Assembly: GCA_007922225.1 (NCBI GenBank) | Contig: ML680053.1 | Location: 9,200,870-9,264,869, forward strand | DNA length: 64,000 nt | Source: Emydura subglobosa | Taxonomy: Eukaryota; Chordata; Testudines; Chelidae | Reading direction: 5' to 3' | Shown here: positions 1 to 11,479 of the stretch, in pieces | How the letters are laid out: each line of letters opens with the position of its first letter | Numbering within the stretch: the stretch's first letter is position 1 | The notes under the pieces: model-generated | Databases searched by the model: none | Seen by the model: only the letters and a program-made list of their open reading frames with translations | Told to the model about the DNA's origin: nothing | Position numbers and translations under genes: made by a program

Positions 1-1053
1 TGACAGTAGTGGGGTCCCTTTATTTAATCTTTTATTACTACACCTGTAAAATACACAGAGATGGGCCAAAACTGGAACCTATCATTTGCACTCTTTCTAA
101 TTTTTGAACCTGCCCCTGGAGTTTTGATTCCAAACTAGATCCAAAACCAGAGAGGGCCAATTATCCTGTCCCGATCCATTTTAGTAACTATACAGATCAC
201 TTGAGTTATACTCACATGGTTTATGATATATCCAGAAACCCACTCTAGCCTCTTAATTCATAGTCTTGTTTTATTTATACAGTCTGCTTCAGGTAGGCAC
301 TACCCGCCTTTGACAAAAAAATCCCTTCCTTGGTGTCTCAATTTACATAACAATACAATGCTTGTACTCAGATTATGACATTTTTCTATTGTGGCAGTTA
401 CAAAAAATTGGGATTAGGGATTAAGCTGGATCCTAGAGAGATAGTCACAGCGATTTGAGAATTAATGTAGGGTTTACAAGTCATCTGTGACTATTACACA
501 TGTGTAAACTCTATGCAGTTCATGATGAGATGTATAAACAGACTTCAAGAGCAGGACAAAGCAAACCCTGCTGGGGATAACATTATAGTGGCTCTCTGTG
601 TGAGTCAGAACTGGTCTAAATGACATAATCCACTTGATACCCAAACAGCACAAGAATGTTTTAACTTTTTTCTAACTATAGAAGTCTCATAATGTTAATT
701 ACAGATGTGGTCACGTACAGAGGGTAAACTATGGTCCTTATTGCTCTTCCTCAGGCGCATGAATTTTTCCTTTTCTCCCTCCCTCCCAGTTTTAACCAAA
801 TATTGCCTCTTTAGTTAATTAGTGCATTTATGACCAATTATGCAATTAGGCTAAATAAATTTAGTAACGCATGTGCAATTTCTGGTGGCTGTTGGAAAAA
901 CCCTTATTGAATTGTATGTAAATCAGGTATTGCACAGGTGCAAGAGAGAGGTTTAAAATTACAGCCATTACAAAACCACCTTTTGGAAAATCAAAAGCAA
1001 TTAGGCCACATCAGGAATGAGCTCCTCTAAACTTGGTTTGAAAAAAATCAAAA
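1..1053. other. DLG2 intron, no gene; possible conserved noncoding block
   Basis: Unique-looking AT-rich intron with no exon. From about 790 to 930 the sequence has closely spaced TTAATTAG, CAATTATGCAATTAG and AAATAAAT motifs of the kind found in conserved homeodomain-bound enhancers; conservation cannot be judged here. Confidence 0.4.
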
Positions 1054-1518
1054 TGATGGACAAGTTGGAGAGAGTACAGTGGAGGGCAACAAAAATGATT
1101 AGGGGGCTGGAGCACAGGACTTATGAGGAGAGGCTAAGGGAACTGGGCTTGTTTAGTCTGCAAAAGAGAAGAATGAGGGGGGATTTGATAGCAGCCTTTA
1201 ACTACCTGAAAGGGGGTTCCAGGGAGGATGGGGCTAGGCTGTTCTCGGTGGTGGCAGATGACAGAACAAGGAGCAACGGTCTCAAGTTGCAGTTGGGAGA
1301 TCTAGGTTGGACATTAGGAAAAAGTTTTTCACTAGGAGGAAGTGAAGCACTGGAATGGGTTACCTAGGGAGGTGGTGGAATCTCCATCTTTAGAGGTTTT
1401 TAAGCTGAGGCTTGACAAAGCCCTGGCTGGGATGGTATAGCTGAGGTTAGTCCTGCTTTGAGCAGGGGGTTGGACTAGATGACCTCCTGAGGTCCCTTCC
1501 AACTCTAATATTCTATGA
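1054..1518 (+). repeat. CR1 LINE 3' end
   Basis: The plus strand encodes the C-terminal CR1 pol segment ([31 protein letters not shown] in two adjacent blocks, RTRSNGLKL) and ends with the CR1 3' signature CAACTCTAATATTCTATGA. It is truncated at its 5' side, and a frameshift near 1330 breaks the reading frame. Its sequence closely matches the minus-strand CR1 copies at 26398 and 36863. Confidence 0.93.
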
Positions 1519-1850
1519 GTTATAGGGCTCCTAAGAAACACCTGAACCTTTGAAATGATGTTTGATTAGATAACGCAGAAATAGCTGGATGGAAACTAAT
1601 TATAAGAATAACTTGCTTCTATACTGAGATTTATATGCCATATTACTGCTTAGAGGTTGACTTTTATTTTGTAAAGTGGAGCCAATTCTGCTCTCAAATG
1701 TTAATTTAATGGGAAGCGTAAGTAACTGACGGTAGCTAGTCCACCTTTTTATTAGAGTTCCCAGTTATGCTATGTAAGCTTTTGCAAAAGAGTTAACGTT
1801 CTCTCTGTGGAACAAGTTAATTGCAAGGTTGGTCAAAAACTTTCTGTTTC

Positions 1851-1877
1851 GGGGGGGGGGGGGGGGGGGGGGGGGGG
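1851..1877 (+). repeat. Homopolymer of 27 G
   Basis: An uninterrupted run of 27 guanines follows CTGTTTC and is followed by TTTGGC. The following 180 bases are AT-rich with TTTT and AAAA runs resembling the AT-rich repeat at 27895. Confidence 0.97.
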
Positions 1878-4800
1878 TTTGGCAGAAAACTGGGTTTTTG
1901 CTTTTGAATTTTTTTGTGACATGCATCTGCTTTCCAGTGAAAATTTCAATTTTGTTGTAAGAAAAAGCAAACACTGACAACTAAAATACTTTGCTGAACA
2001 CTAAAATATGTTGATATTCCAATTTTCCACAGAAACAAATATCATTTTGACCACTTCTATTAATCACTTTTAAGGGTACCACCTGGACAACATTAAGACG
2101 ACTTCATTGCCAAACTTTCACAACCATACCGATGGTTTGGATTGATTCCAAGAGCGACCAAGACATAAAAAAATGTGAACACTAGCAATGAATAGCGTCT
2201 TTTCACTGATTACCCATCATGAGAAGCAAAAGTACGAAAAACATAAAGCCATAGCCAGAATTGTACTAGAAAAATATAGACCATCTTGACTCAGATTGTT
2301 CTGTCCTGCTTCATAGGGAAAAATGTGACAATCTTGCAGGTGCTCCCCCCCCCAATCTCCTGCAGTGCATTTGCCACCCTCTTGTAAATAGCTCTGTTTT
2401 CTTAATCTCTCAGTTTTCTATACACTATACAGCGTGTGATGTGCTGATTGTGTTGGGGAAGTAGAATGTGGTGGGGCAGAAATCACCTTTCTGTTTCATT
2501 TGATTGGGAACCAGTACGGAACGGGCATGCTACAACAAATGAGACACAAACAGCAATGCAGAGCCACTGGGTTCTCCAGAAATTTTCTATTTGCTCCTCT
2601 AATCTTTACAAATTTCAGCTCAGTGCTTTCTTTTTTTCCTCTTAGCAGCTTCATTTTACCAGCTAGCAGTTTAGAGCCAGATGAGCTGGCAAGTCAGCGA
2701 CCTATTTTACTGCACACTAGTAAAGTAACTTGCATCTTCTGTCTGATCTCACACACACATTTGCCTTCTCAGAGTCCTCATCTAAATCATAATGGCAGGC
2801 CTGTTGAGGAGCCTGTTTACAACACAGTTGGCTCCAAATGCAGTTAAAGCAAAGTTCTGTTGATGAGGCTGTAGCCCCAACTACCCAGACTCTGGTGGGA
2901 AGCACAGAATTATTTGCTGTGTGAGACCTTGTTTCCACTGGGAATTTGCTTTTCCTCCTCAGCCAGCTTCTAGTTTTTTCCTTTTGTTTAAAAAACTGTC
3001 AGTAGGCAGGGAGGAGTGTGCCCATAAGATAAAAAATTGTATCGTTTAGACAATGGGTACAATTTTCAGAATGTCTGTGTGAATGAGGCGCTGACCCATT
3101 GATCTTCTATGAGACTTGGCTGTTCTAATCACTAATTTGCTTTTAAAAATGTTACCCTATGTCATTTTGCTCTCAAATGGCACCTAGATTTCTTCTTTCT
3201 TCCCACCAAATCTGCTCTTTACCCTCCCTTTATTTCTCCTCATGAGTCCATGAAAATCAGGGCCCTTTAAGGTATTGTAAATTGGGCACCCAAAATGGAT
3301 ATTTTCCCTGCCTTCTTTTGCTTTTCTATGGATTAGGCCCTTGACTAGAGGGCATCTTGACTTGGCCACAAAGCCTGCCATTTAAGGTAATGGGATTTGG
3401 TGTTGAAGAAGGGGAGGGACCGCTGCTGAAGATCAAGAGTGGCCATGGCCTGATACAAATTACTGCATTCCAGGTAATGTGTGCCAGAAGTGATGGTCCT
3501 CTGCCTCCTACCAGTGAAAACGAGCTGCTCTACAGTGTGTCCTGGGGATGTCCAGATACATTTGAACTGGAGTTCTTCAGACTGATAGTTGCTCTGGAAG
3601 CCTTGGAGCTCTCGAGAGGCTGTGTCAACTACCCCTGAGGCCACGGCACGCCTGGGCTGCATAGGAATCTCTTGGCTAAACTACAGGACTCAGCTGTCAG
3701 CATTTCCAATCAGAGGAAGATGAACATTTGGATGCACTAGAAAGCCGTGACCCTGGGCAACCACACAGTCCCTCTAAGAAGCATGTAGACACAAAGGTCA
3801 CTGCTACCTTAAGCATAGTTGGTATTTAGCAACAAGTAGATCTGGCTTTTTGCACTGGCCTAAAAAACCCCATTTATCTCTACTTTAAACGTTTCCTAAT
3901 GGTGTTCTGCACCTCTGCCATTTTGGGGATTAGTCTCATTTGGCTGTGGCATTGTGGGAAGTTAGGGCTCTTTCCACGCGAATCTGATGACTATTTCCCA
4001 TTGCACAACAAAAGACACTTGGGGCAGGCATCTGTGCCCTGACAGAGTCCTCCCTGAACCAGCGCACTAGGTCAGAAGCAAAGAGTGAAATAACACCACT
4101 GAAGTTCCCATGAAAGGCTGGCTTTGTCTCTGGTCACCCTGCCTTGATGATGTGGGTAGTGAGCCGTTGATACTGTGTCCTGTATGCGCCTCTCCCCGTG
4201 CCTGCTTGTGGTTAGTCGCTGTCTCAGGAGCAGGGAAGGAAAATCTTGTTGGTGTTAGTGAAGGGATTTGAGAGCCAGCTAGGGATGGACTGAACTAGAC
4301 AGGGAAGTAAATTTGCATGGAAGTGTGCTATGCTGGTTTGGCAGGGCCATTTAGCATTTGTATGCCAGCCAGGCTGCAGCCGACACATCAGTGTGACCAT
4401 CTGTGAGGGTCATTTCCAAAGCTCGGGTATCAAAGTTGCTGGCCACCCAGGGCTGCGTGGTCCTGTCCTCAACTTTCATGTAAGCATGGGCTGATGAATC
4501 ATTAGCATATGCAAATTATCCCTCTGGGCACAAAACCCTCGATTTTACAAGGCCAATTGCTCTGAGCAGCCTATCAGGATCGCTTTGTCTGCTGCTAGAT
4601 AGCCAAGACTTCCCCACAGTGGGGTGAGAACCCTCCCCTCATCATCACCATCACCCATTATCAGTTGTGGGAAAGACCCGGCCCCAACCCCCATGTCGTC
4701 TGGGGTGGCCCCAGCCAACCTTATGCAGCTGGGATGCCCTCAGGGCAAGATGAGTCCTACCCTCTTCACCCAGGACAGAGGGGAACTGTAATTTTGCAGA

Positions 4801-5129
4801 GAACACCTGCAGGGTCTGTTGCTGCTTCTGCCTCCTTCTCCCCATTAATGTCTCACACCCTGCCTGCCCCTCTCTTTCACCCCTAAACCTACACTCATGA
4901 CAAGCATCTACATCCCCCACCACGAGCTAGCTACTCTGGCCCATGAGGCAATTTTGAAAATAGATGATGTGCACCTGCCCCAAAGCCACAGCTACAACCC
5001 AGTCCATGTCCACACCTCTGCCTTCTGTGCACGCACATTAAGCCTCTTCAACCATCCATCTGGAAGCCCTATACGTGCTCTCACTTGCACCCTGGAATAA
5101 GCACATGCATGGGAATTTGAAAATTCAGC

Positions 5130-5250
5130 CCTAACGCACTTGCCAAAGGTCACATGGAAAGTCTGGGACAGAAGCAGGAAAAGAATCTGGGCATCTTGAC
5201 TCCCAGTCTTGTGTCTTGAGCACAAGACCATCAATCCTTCCCCAATGGAG
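5130..5250 (-). repeat. MIR/CORE-SINE-like fragment
   Basis: CTTGCCAAAGGTCACATGGAA followed by GGGACAGAAGCAGG, GACTCCCAGTC and GAGCACAAGACCATC is the reverse-orientation pattern of the 3' half of tRNA-derived MIR-like SINEs (AGGTCACACAGC...CAGGAGTCCTGACTCCC). Confidence 0.55.
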
Positions 5251-6495
5251 GTCACAGCAAATATTAAACTGGATTTCAAGGGGATCTTCTACAGTCTTAA
5301 TGTGCCTACAATTTTCTTGTGGCTCTGGCAATTGCTTTCCAGGGAATCATTTTCACAACAGGAGAATAAAAACTAGCCTTCCATTTCTGAATGGCATGAA
5401 AAAATCTATTTTGCTGAAACAAAGCAGTGTTTATTGACAGTAATTGACTGTTACACACTATATCAACCCGTAACTATGTGGTAGGAAACCAGCAGTTACC
5501 TTAAAGTATACAGGTACTTAACCCAAGACAAGTGCTCTGTGATTGGTGAACAACTACAAATGCTAAGCAAATGGCTTGATGCAATCAAACAGAGAGATCT
5601 GGAAAGTGATTTAGCTTCTTGGCAACCTTTTCTCATACAGACAATCGTGTCATGTTTTAATTACTCAGTTAGAGCTTTTTTCACCACCTTCTGAAAAATG
5701 TTTTTGTTGTCTCAATATTTCAGTATCATTAATACATACAGGGGGAGTGAAGTGATGCAAATGATCCCCATCATGATCTTGATCCTGCAACCTGATTTAC
5801 GCAAATGGACTCTGTGTCCATGACTTCAAGGGGACTCTGGCACAATATAGCGGTTCCTCTCCAGGGCTCAAAATGTGGGATCATGGCTTCAATTTGTAAA
5901 GAATCTTTGAGATTCGTGGTGAAGTTTCCAAATGCCTAAGGCCCATCCTGCCTTTCTGAAGATGCAATCTGCACTTACAAAACTGACACCCACAAAATGA
6001 ACTGCATCTTCAAATCAGAGAACTTGCCTCTTGATTTCTTTATTTGCAACTCAGGTGCAGGTGCAGAAGTGCTAGTGAAATTGCAACTGCATAAGCGAGG
6101 CTGCCCTTTTGAGAACTAGGCTCTTGTGGAGTAGTTTTCCTTTTAAAAGAGTCATCAAGAAATGCCGTGATAATTCTGAGCCATCCCTGCTGAGATTAAA
6201 TGACCCAGTACTACCCCCAAGCAATCTAGATTTTCGTAAACCTTCGCAAAGTCAGGTTTGGTTTCATTTCCCAGAAAGCATTCAAATTAACAAAACTCAT
6301 ATTCATTAGCTGCATAAATGATGCCATTTTTCTTTTACAATTTCGTTCCCGAAATATGGTTAGAAATTTGCATTTCAAGCCATTTTCTCAATAATAATCT
6401 TCTTTTTTAAAGTTAAAAAAGAGCAGCAAGGAGAGAAAAACAAAACAAAGCAAGCAATGCAACGTAAAGAGCCCCAAATGAAAGCAATAACTTAC

Positions 6496-6537
6496 TGTAG
6501 CTACTTTCGCTATCGCTGGCATTAGAGGAAACATGTT
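6496..6537 (-). CDS. DLG2: DLG2 42-nt microexon in the hook, HVSSNASDSESSY
   Basis: This small exon is not visible as an open reading frame of any length. On the minus strand an acceptor (CTGTACTGTTCTTGCAG) is followed by 42 nt that read HVSSNASDSESSY when preceded by one base, and then GTAAGT. It corresponds to the DLG1 insert HVTSNASDSESSY (I5) just before the guanylate-kinase module. It needs two bases to complete the incoming codon and leaves one, so 42 nt can be added or skipped without changing frame after either alternative hook exon. The Ser-rich acidic sequence is a plausible phosphorylation segment (inference). It is the last DLG2 exon in the window in transcript order; no exon resembling RGQEDLILSYE was found between 1 and 6495. 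Confidence 0.92.
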
Positions 6538-6859
6538 CTGCAAGAACAGTACAGCAAATTAAAGAACATCACCAAGCACCACAAAGCAGCTGGAACGTAA
6601 AAGATTTGCCACATTCATGCAAAGGAGAGTGTTCAGAGTGGAAGTTAGATCAGTGCAGCAGCTCCATCTGAAAATCTCAGATAACTCATACCGTTAAGAC
6701 GAAAGCTTTATCTCTTGGTATATTAAGAAAGGGGCGACACATCTGTGGCTAGTAATGTCTCTGGCAGAAGTAATTCTCCCCCTTGATGAAGTGTATAAAG
6801 GCACAGTGTCATCCTAAACATCTGCATTCCAAAATACACTGCAATCCATTCACACTTCC

Positions 6860-7080
6860 CTAGATAGGCTAATTATGCAAAGACCTGGGTGTTTAGACAG
6901 ATTATTCTTAATTATGAATAATGTGTATAATTAATGCACAGGAGCTGTCCTCATTACAGCTAGAGCTCTTCTTTCACCCTTTGTGCTGGTCATTAGTCAT
7001 TGTGCAAGGTATCTTAGTCAGGGTTTGCCAATTAATGTGTTTCACCATTTGTTTTATTTTTATTTAGAGCTCTCTATAAA
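6860..7080. promoter_or_regulatory. Candidate conserved noncoding element near the microexon
   Basis: The stretch contains GCTAATTATGCAAAG, TTAATTATGAATAATG, ATAATTAATGCAC, GTCATTAGTCATTGTGC and GCCAATTAATG in 200 bases, a density of TAATTA/ATGCAAA cores often seen in deeply conserved neuronal enhancers. It lies about 320 nt upstream of the 42-nt exon in transcript sense. Function is inferred only. Confidence 0.3.
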
Positions 7081-7204
7081 GCAATAACATCAGTTACGAA
7101 AATAAACAGGGCTTGTTGGAACCCTTTTCAGACAGTACTGGCAGATACCAAGATTCATGCCCTCCAGATTTTGAGGGGGGGGAGAGGAAGGATCTCTGAC
7201 AGAC

Positions 7205-7330
7205 CAGTATGGATGTAGCCATAGGAACTTACGAGATACCATCAGGGTGCTGACCTGTGGTCCAAATAGTGCAGTATCCTGTGTCCAGTACTGGGTCCTT
7301 CAGAGAAAAGTGCGAGAAACTCCATAACAA
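7205..7330 (-). repeat. Degenerate CR1 3'-end fragment
   Basis: The plus strand shows GACCATCAGGGT-like, GCAGTATCCTGTGTCCAG and CTTCAGAGAAAAGTGCGAG in the order of the reverse complement of a CR1 3' untranslated end (compare the forward piece at 23640-23765). The 139-residue frame on the minus strand over 7229-7648 is not a gene. Confidence 0.4.
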
Positions 7331-8002
7331 CACCCCCACCCCGGAGACCTCAACACTGTCTTCCAGAAATAACTTGCCTGCCTGGACCAAGGGGAAGGAA
7401 GCTGTGTCTGGAAGAGTTAGGAGTGGGACCAAGAGAGGTGGTTTACGAAGAGGCAGTTGGCAGGACCAAGGGCTTTCCCTTTGGACGGCCAACAACCGGG
7501 TAGCTATGGGCAGATGTTCCTGGGACTCAATACAGGCATGAAGAACTTTGTACAAACTCATCCCATATTGGAGCTTGGGTTGTACATGTGGACATCCAGG
7601 GCTCCTACATTTAGATGGGGTTAATCTTTTGATCATGAGTTCAGACATTCAAACATGGCAGGGAAAATCTGTTGCTCGGAACATGGAGGATGGCAGCCAA
7701 CTGGTACTGCCTCCCTACCTGCAGCTGCCCCATAGCCCTCCCAGTGATATCTAAGAGGTCCTGATAACTGTTGCTTTTTGCTCTGCTAATGCTCATTTAC
7801 CTGGGTGGAGGGATGGGAGAGAGAGAGATGATTCCCCCTATTCCCCTGAAATTGGTAAAAAGTTAATATAGACCCCTATGGGGGGCTCAATTGCATCCTC
7901 AGGTCACACAGCACCATTAAGGGTGGCGTCCTCTTTCGAGAGGATGCCAGCTCCTAGCAGATGCAGATGGTACAACTGGCATCATGATCTGTCGTCACTA
8001 AT

Positions 8003-8126
8003 TTTGGGTGGCTCCGTTTTTGGTGCCCAGTTTTAGAGATGTGGACTTTATTCAACTGGTGTTTTAGATGCAAATCAAGTCCTACGTGGGTCTAAAGCTG
8101 GGCCCAAAAAACTGAGCCACCCAAAA
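8003..8126. repeat. Short inverted-repeat element
   Basis: The left arm TTTTGGGTGGCTCCG at 8003 and on to GCCCAG is matched in inverse by CTGGGCCC...GAGCCACCCAAAA ending at 8126, giving arms of about 27 bases with three mismatches around a loop of about 70. Typical of a MITE or the terminal portion of one. Related GGGCACTCAAAAACTGAG occurs near 41735. Confidence 0.6.
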
Positions 8127-8129
8127 CAA

Positions 8130-10328
8130 GAGGTCACTTTTGAACATTTGGGCCATGCTACCTATACAGCTACCAGGTCTGCTCCACCACTGGGGTTTAT
8201 AGTGTTAAGCTAATGAATATGTGGCCTTGGGCCACTTTTTCCAAGAAGCATCGTCAGCTGCACATCTCCTTGGCAAAGTCTCCAGAGCGCAAACAAATTA
8301 CTGGGGAAGACTATTAGGAACTGTCAAATATTTCTGTATTTTTCATTTTTGATGGACAAGTCTGGGCAGCTGTTGGCTTTAACAGGAAGGTTATTTACTG
8401 AGCAAACTGCATATCAGATCAATCATAGTCTCATAATGAGATGTGATTGGATTTAAAAATCTAGCTCCAGGACAAACAGAATGTGCTTCATCAACACAAT
8501 GTCTTATGCCAATATGCTCTTCAAACGAAAAGCAGGTGCTGTATGTAGCCTGCATCCACCACAACATAAACTAAGGCACAGATCATGCCCTGCTGTGGAC
8601 AGAGCCATGAGGAGACCAAAGTAAGACTTTGCAGCCTGAACTCCTATTCCATCTGTGTGAGTGGGGATGGGGTACTGAAAATCACCGGGCAGGGAGCATA
8701 GCTGGCAAATGTCCTGGAATCCACAAATTGGGGCATCCATGGACAGCCGAGGCATGGAAAGACCTAATTCCTTCGCAATACTCCCTATCTCCTATCTAAA
8801 CATATGCGGCCACTGCCTGCCCACTTGCAGCTGGCCCATACCCTCGCACTAAAGGGAGGCAACTCACAGATGTTAATACTCCCCAGAGAGAGAGAGAGAG
8901 AGAGAGAACAAGAGGTATCAAATTGACATTTTATATGGAATTATCAAGGCTTCTATTAACCAATAATCTATAATCCATAGTAAGACTGTGTACCATTACA
9001 AATGATGTGTTAGGTTAATATACATGAAGTTGGGCTGGGGTTGCAGGGATCTAGAATTGTGATGATAGTGAGAACTATCTTCAGTATTATCAATGGAGAA
9101 ACTTAGCAAATTGTTTGCAACCACAATAAAATGGCATATTAGGGAGACCTATCTTTTTTTGGGCAGAGGTATTTAATAGGAATCAGATGGATTCTGCTTC
9201 ATTTTATTCAGTGCAGAGGGGAGCTACATGCATTGCTATTACGCTTTCCTTAAGCTATGTTGCACAATATCTGCTCTTCAAGAGATAAAGTTTTCACCTT
9301 TAAAAGGAGAAAGTCAACCATTATATGACTTAAAATGTCAATTAAAAAAATCCAGGCATTTGATAATCTCTTAAAATGTGTGCATGAATGTGCATTTTTG
9401 TAATCACAAGCACATACAGAACAGTAGATGATGCAGTGGCAACATTCACATACATTTTGCCTCAATCAATCAGTGCCTTAAGAAAAAGAATAAGCATTGA
9501 AGAAAGAAAACAGCCAATACGCATGTAAGTAATATTATTACGCTGGACTTATTCAGGGCTGGATACAGCATACTAATGTAGCTAAGTATATGGAGTTTAG
9601 TTGCAAATAATTTATTTCATTCTATACAGTTTCTCTGGAAATAAACTATAGGAAACAAATTATTTTTGAAGAATCAGCTGACAAAGTGCTGCATACTCTA
9701 TGACCAACTCATACCGACTCCTGAGGCAGGATCACCGCATACCAGAAAAAGAAACTGAACAAGTGTAGTGACGAAGGATTGGTCACTAATGGTGACACGG
9801 ATCTAAAATTAGTTATGGAGAAGTTATGCAAATTGTTTCTTCCATTAACATCAAGGTACTAATCTACAATCTGGCAAAGTAACAAACACTCCCATGCAAA
9901 AAGCTGAAAATGCAGAAGCAGTAGCATAAAATAATTTTCTATTGCTCTTTCCAAGATGTTTAACTTTCCCTTCATATCAAGATGGATTGTTGCTCAAAGG
10001 CGCATTCTAGGCAGCCAGTACACGTTCTAGATACGCTACTGTCTACAGAGCTGCCATAATGGGAACAAAAATATACTGTCAGAAACAAAAGGTGTTATTA
10101 CATCAGAAGTAAAAGTGTCTCTTTGATACACTGTATGTTATTTAATATTGTCATGCAGAACAAAACAATTGAAACATTTTTGGTGCATTCACAGCTGGGT
10201 AACAAATAAAACTCTATCTTGTGCATGCTGGGAATGGAAGGTCCTCAGAGAAGGAACAAAAGGCAAAACAAAAACAGAACACCAAAAAAAAAAAAAAAAA
10301 GTTGAAGTGACCATTCCTGGGAACTTAC
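8130..10328. other. DLG2 intron between hook exon and microexon, no gene
   Basis: Only the AG microsatellite and a 17-A tract at 10284-10300 stand out. No coding potential with domains or splice sites was found. Confidence 0.5.
8885..8907 (+). repeat. (AG)n microsatellite
   Basis: About 11 perfect AG units follow CCCC. Confidence 0.95.
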
Positions 10329-10374
10329 TCAGAGTCTTTGTTCCATAACCGTCGTCACCTAATCCGGGGATGTC
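10329..10374 (-). CDS. DLG2: DLG2 alternative hook exon, DIPGLGDD type
   Basis: This 46-nt exon encodes 15 residues, DIPGLGDDGYGTKTL, starting in phase 0 and leaving one base, A. It is the alternative to the SFNDKRKK exon in the hook between SH3 and guanylate kinase, and I recall this sequence in a common DLG2 isoform. The acceptor ends CTTCCGTGCAG, with a rather weak pyrimidine tract; the donor is GTAAGT. The leftover A makes AAA (Lys) with the 42-nt exon or AGA (Arg) with a downstream exon starting GA. The acidic Gly-Asp composition contrasts with the basic alternative exon, so exon choice changes hook charge strongly. A 17-A tract lies 29 nt beyond the exon's 3' end in transcript sense (T tract in the transcript), at 10284-10300. 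Confidence 0.95.
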
Positions 10375-11378
10375 CTGCACGGAAGTCCCCAGAGAGAGCA
10401 ATGAGAAAGGAAGAACAGCCGCAGAAGAGGAAGGAAGAAGTCAGTGGAGTTGAAATGGATACTACCATGACTGACCATGCTGATGGAGCAATCTGGATCC
10501 CTGCTTTCTCTTTTTGAAACAACTTTAAATCCATATTCCACAGGAACGTTCCCAATGAAAAAGACAGTGACCATTATGTACTCTCCGCTGCTACAGTTAA
10601 AGAAAACCAAAATCAAACAATCCTTAGCGGATCAATTTGCAGGGAAAGAATATTCAGGGAGGGGAAAAAAAGCTAAAATTCTTCTGGTATAACACCAGCA
10701 TACACGTTAAATTATGCTGGGTACTCAGAATATATAAGGTAGGCATGCAGTTAGTGGCCAGATTCTACCTAGAGCATTATATTTAATAAATTCCTTTAAC
10801 TTTACTGTTTAAAATTAGAAGCACACTGATGAGAAATAGAAAAAGTCACTGAGTGTGGTTGTTAGTTCAGAATTAACACACTCAACAGAGTGATCAGTGG
10901 TAATCAACAAGGACATTAGAGCCATCCAGATTAAGTCCAAAGAATAATAGACACAAAAACGATACTGGAATGTTTTGGGGGGTTTTTTAAAACCAAAAAT
11001 AAAAGTAATGTAATAATTTAAAAGAAATTGATTTTGCATCGGTTTGGGCCAGTTCTGGATTTGAATATTTAATCTAGTCAAGAATTGGATTTAAAACAAC
11101 AAAAATAATCAGGAAAATTGAAGTGAAAGGGAAGATATTTATACACTGAACTCTTCCAGCCAGAAGCCAAGGTCACTGCTTTATCTTACTCTGAAAAAGA
11201 TGTTTCAAGGGAAGGGAGCACCAGCTGGATCCAGACTGCAGTCATACATTGGTCACAGTAGTAATATCTCACCTGCCTGCCTTTGCTGTTGGTTTGCCTA
11301 GATGTGTGGGGGTACCGGTGTCATGCGTGTTACCCATTTTTGTGTTGCATGTGACATCATCTCCAAGAGATTACTTAC

Positions 11379-11478
11379 GTTCTGGATCACTTGTTTCCTG
11401 CTCACTCAGCTCCTTGCTCTTGTAGAATGGGAACTTTCGTGAAAAGATGAAGTTCTTTTTACGCTTGTCATTGAATGA
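11379..11478 (-). CDS. DLG2: DLG2 alternative hook exon, SFNDKRKK type
   Basis: This 100-nt exon starts in phase 0 and encodes 33 residues beginning SFNDKRKKNFIFSRKF and ending SEQETSDPE, followed by one leftover base, C. It matches the DLG-family hook insert that in DLG1 is called I3 and is associated with binding band 4.1/ERM proteins; transfer of that role to DLG2 is inference. The acceptor is TTCTCCTTCACAG and the donor GTAAGT. Joined to the 42-nt exon, the C gives CAA (Gln). Joined to a guanylate-kinase exon beginning GA, it gives CGA (Arg). Its length is not a multiple of three and it lies 1,004 nt upstream (in transcript sense) of the DIPGLGDD exon. Splicing both together would shift the frame, so the pair should be used mutually exclusively. 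Confidence 0.95.
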
Positions 11479-11479
11479 C

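Larger units (their letters stand above)
1519..6495. other. DLG2 intron, mostly unique sequence
   Basis: Apart from the G tract and the SINE-like piece at 5130-5250 I see no gene. Open frames at 2448-2847, 3345-3662 and 4651-5100 carry no recognisable domain and no splice context. GCTGATGAATCATTAGC followed by ATATGCAAAT at about 4491-4517 contains an octamer motif and may be regulatory. The expected first guanylate-kinase exon of DLG2 is not here. Confidence 0.5.

Noticed and set aside
1..6495. First guanylate-kinase exon of DLG2
   Set aside because: Searched by eye for the reverse complement of a RGQEDLILSYE-type exon; not found, so it probably lies outside the window.
7229..7648. 139-residue minus-strand open frame
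   Set aside because: Overlaps a CR1 3'-end fragment, no recognisable domain, no splice context.
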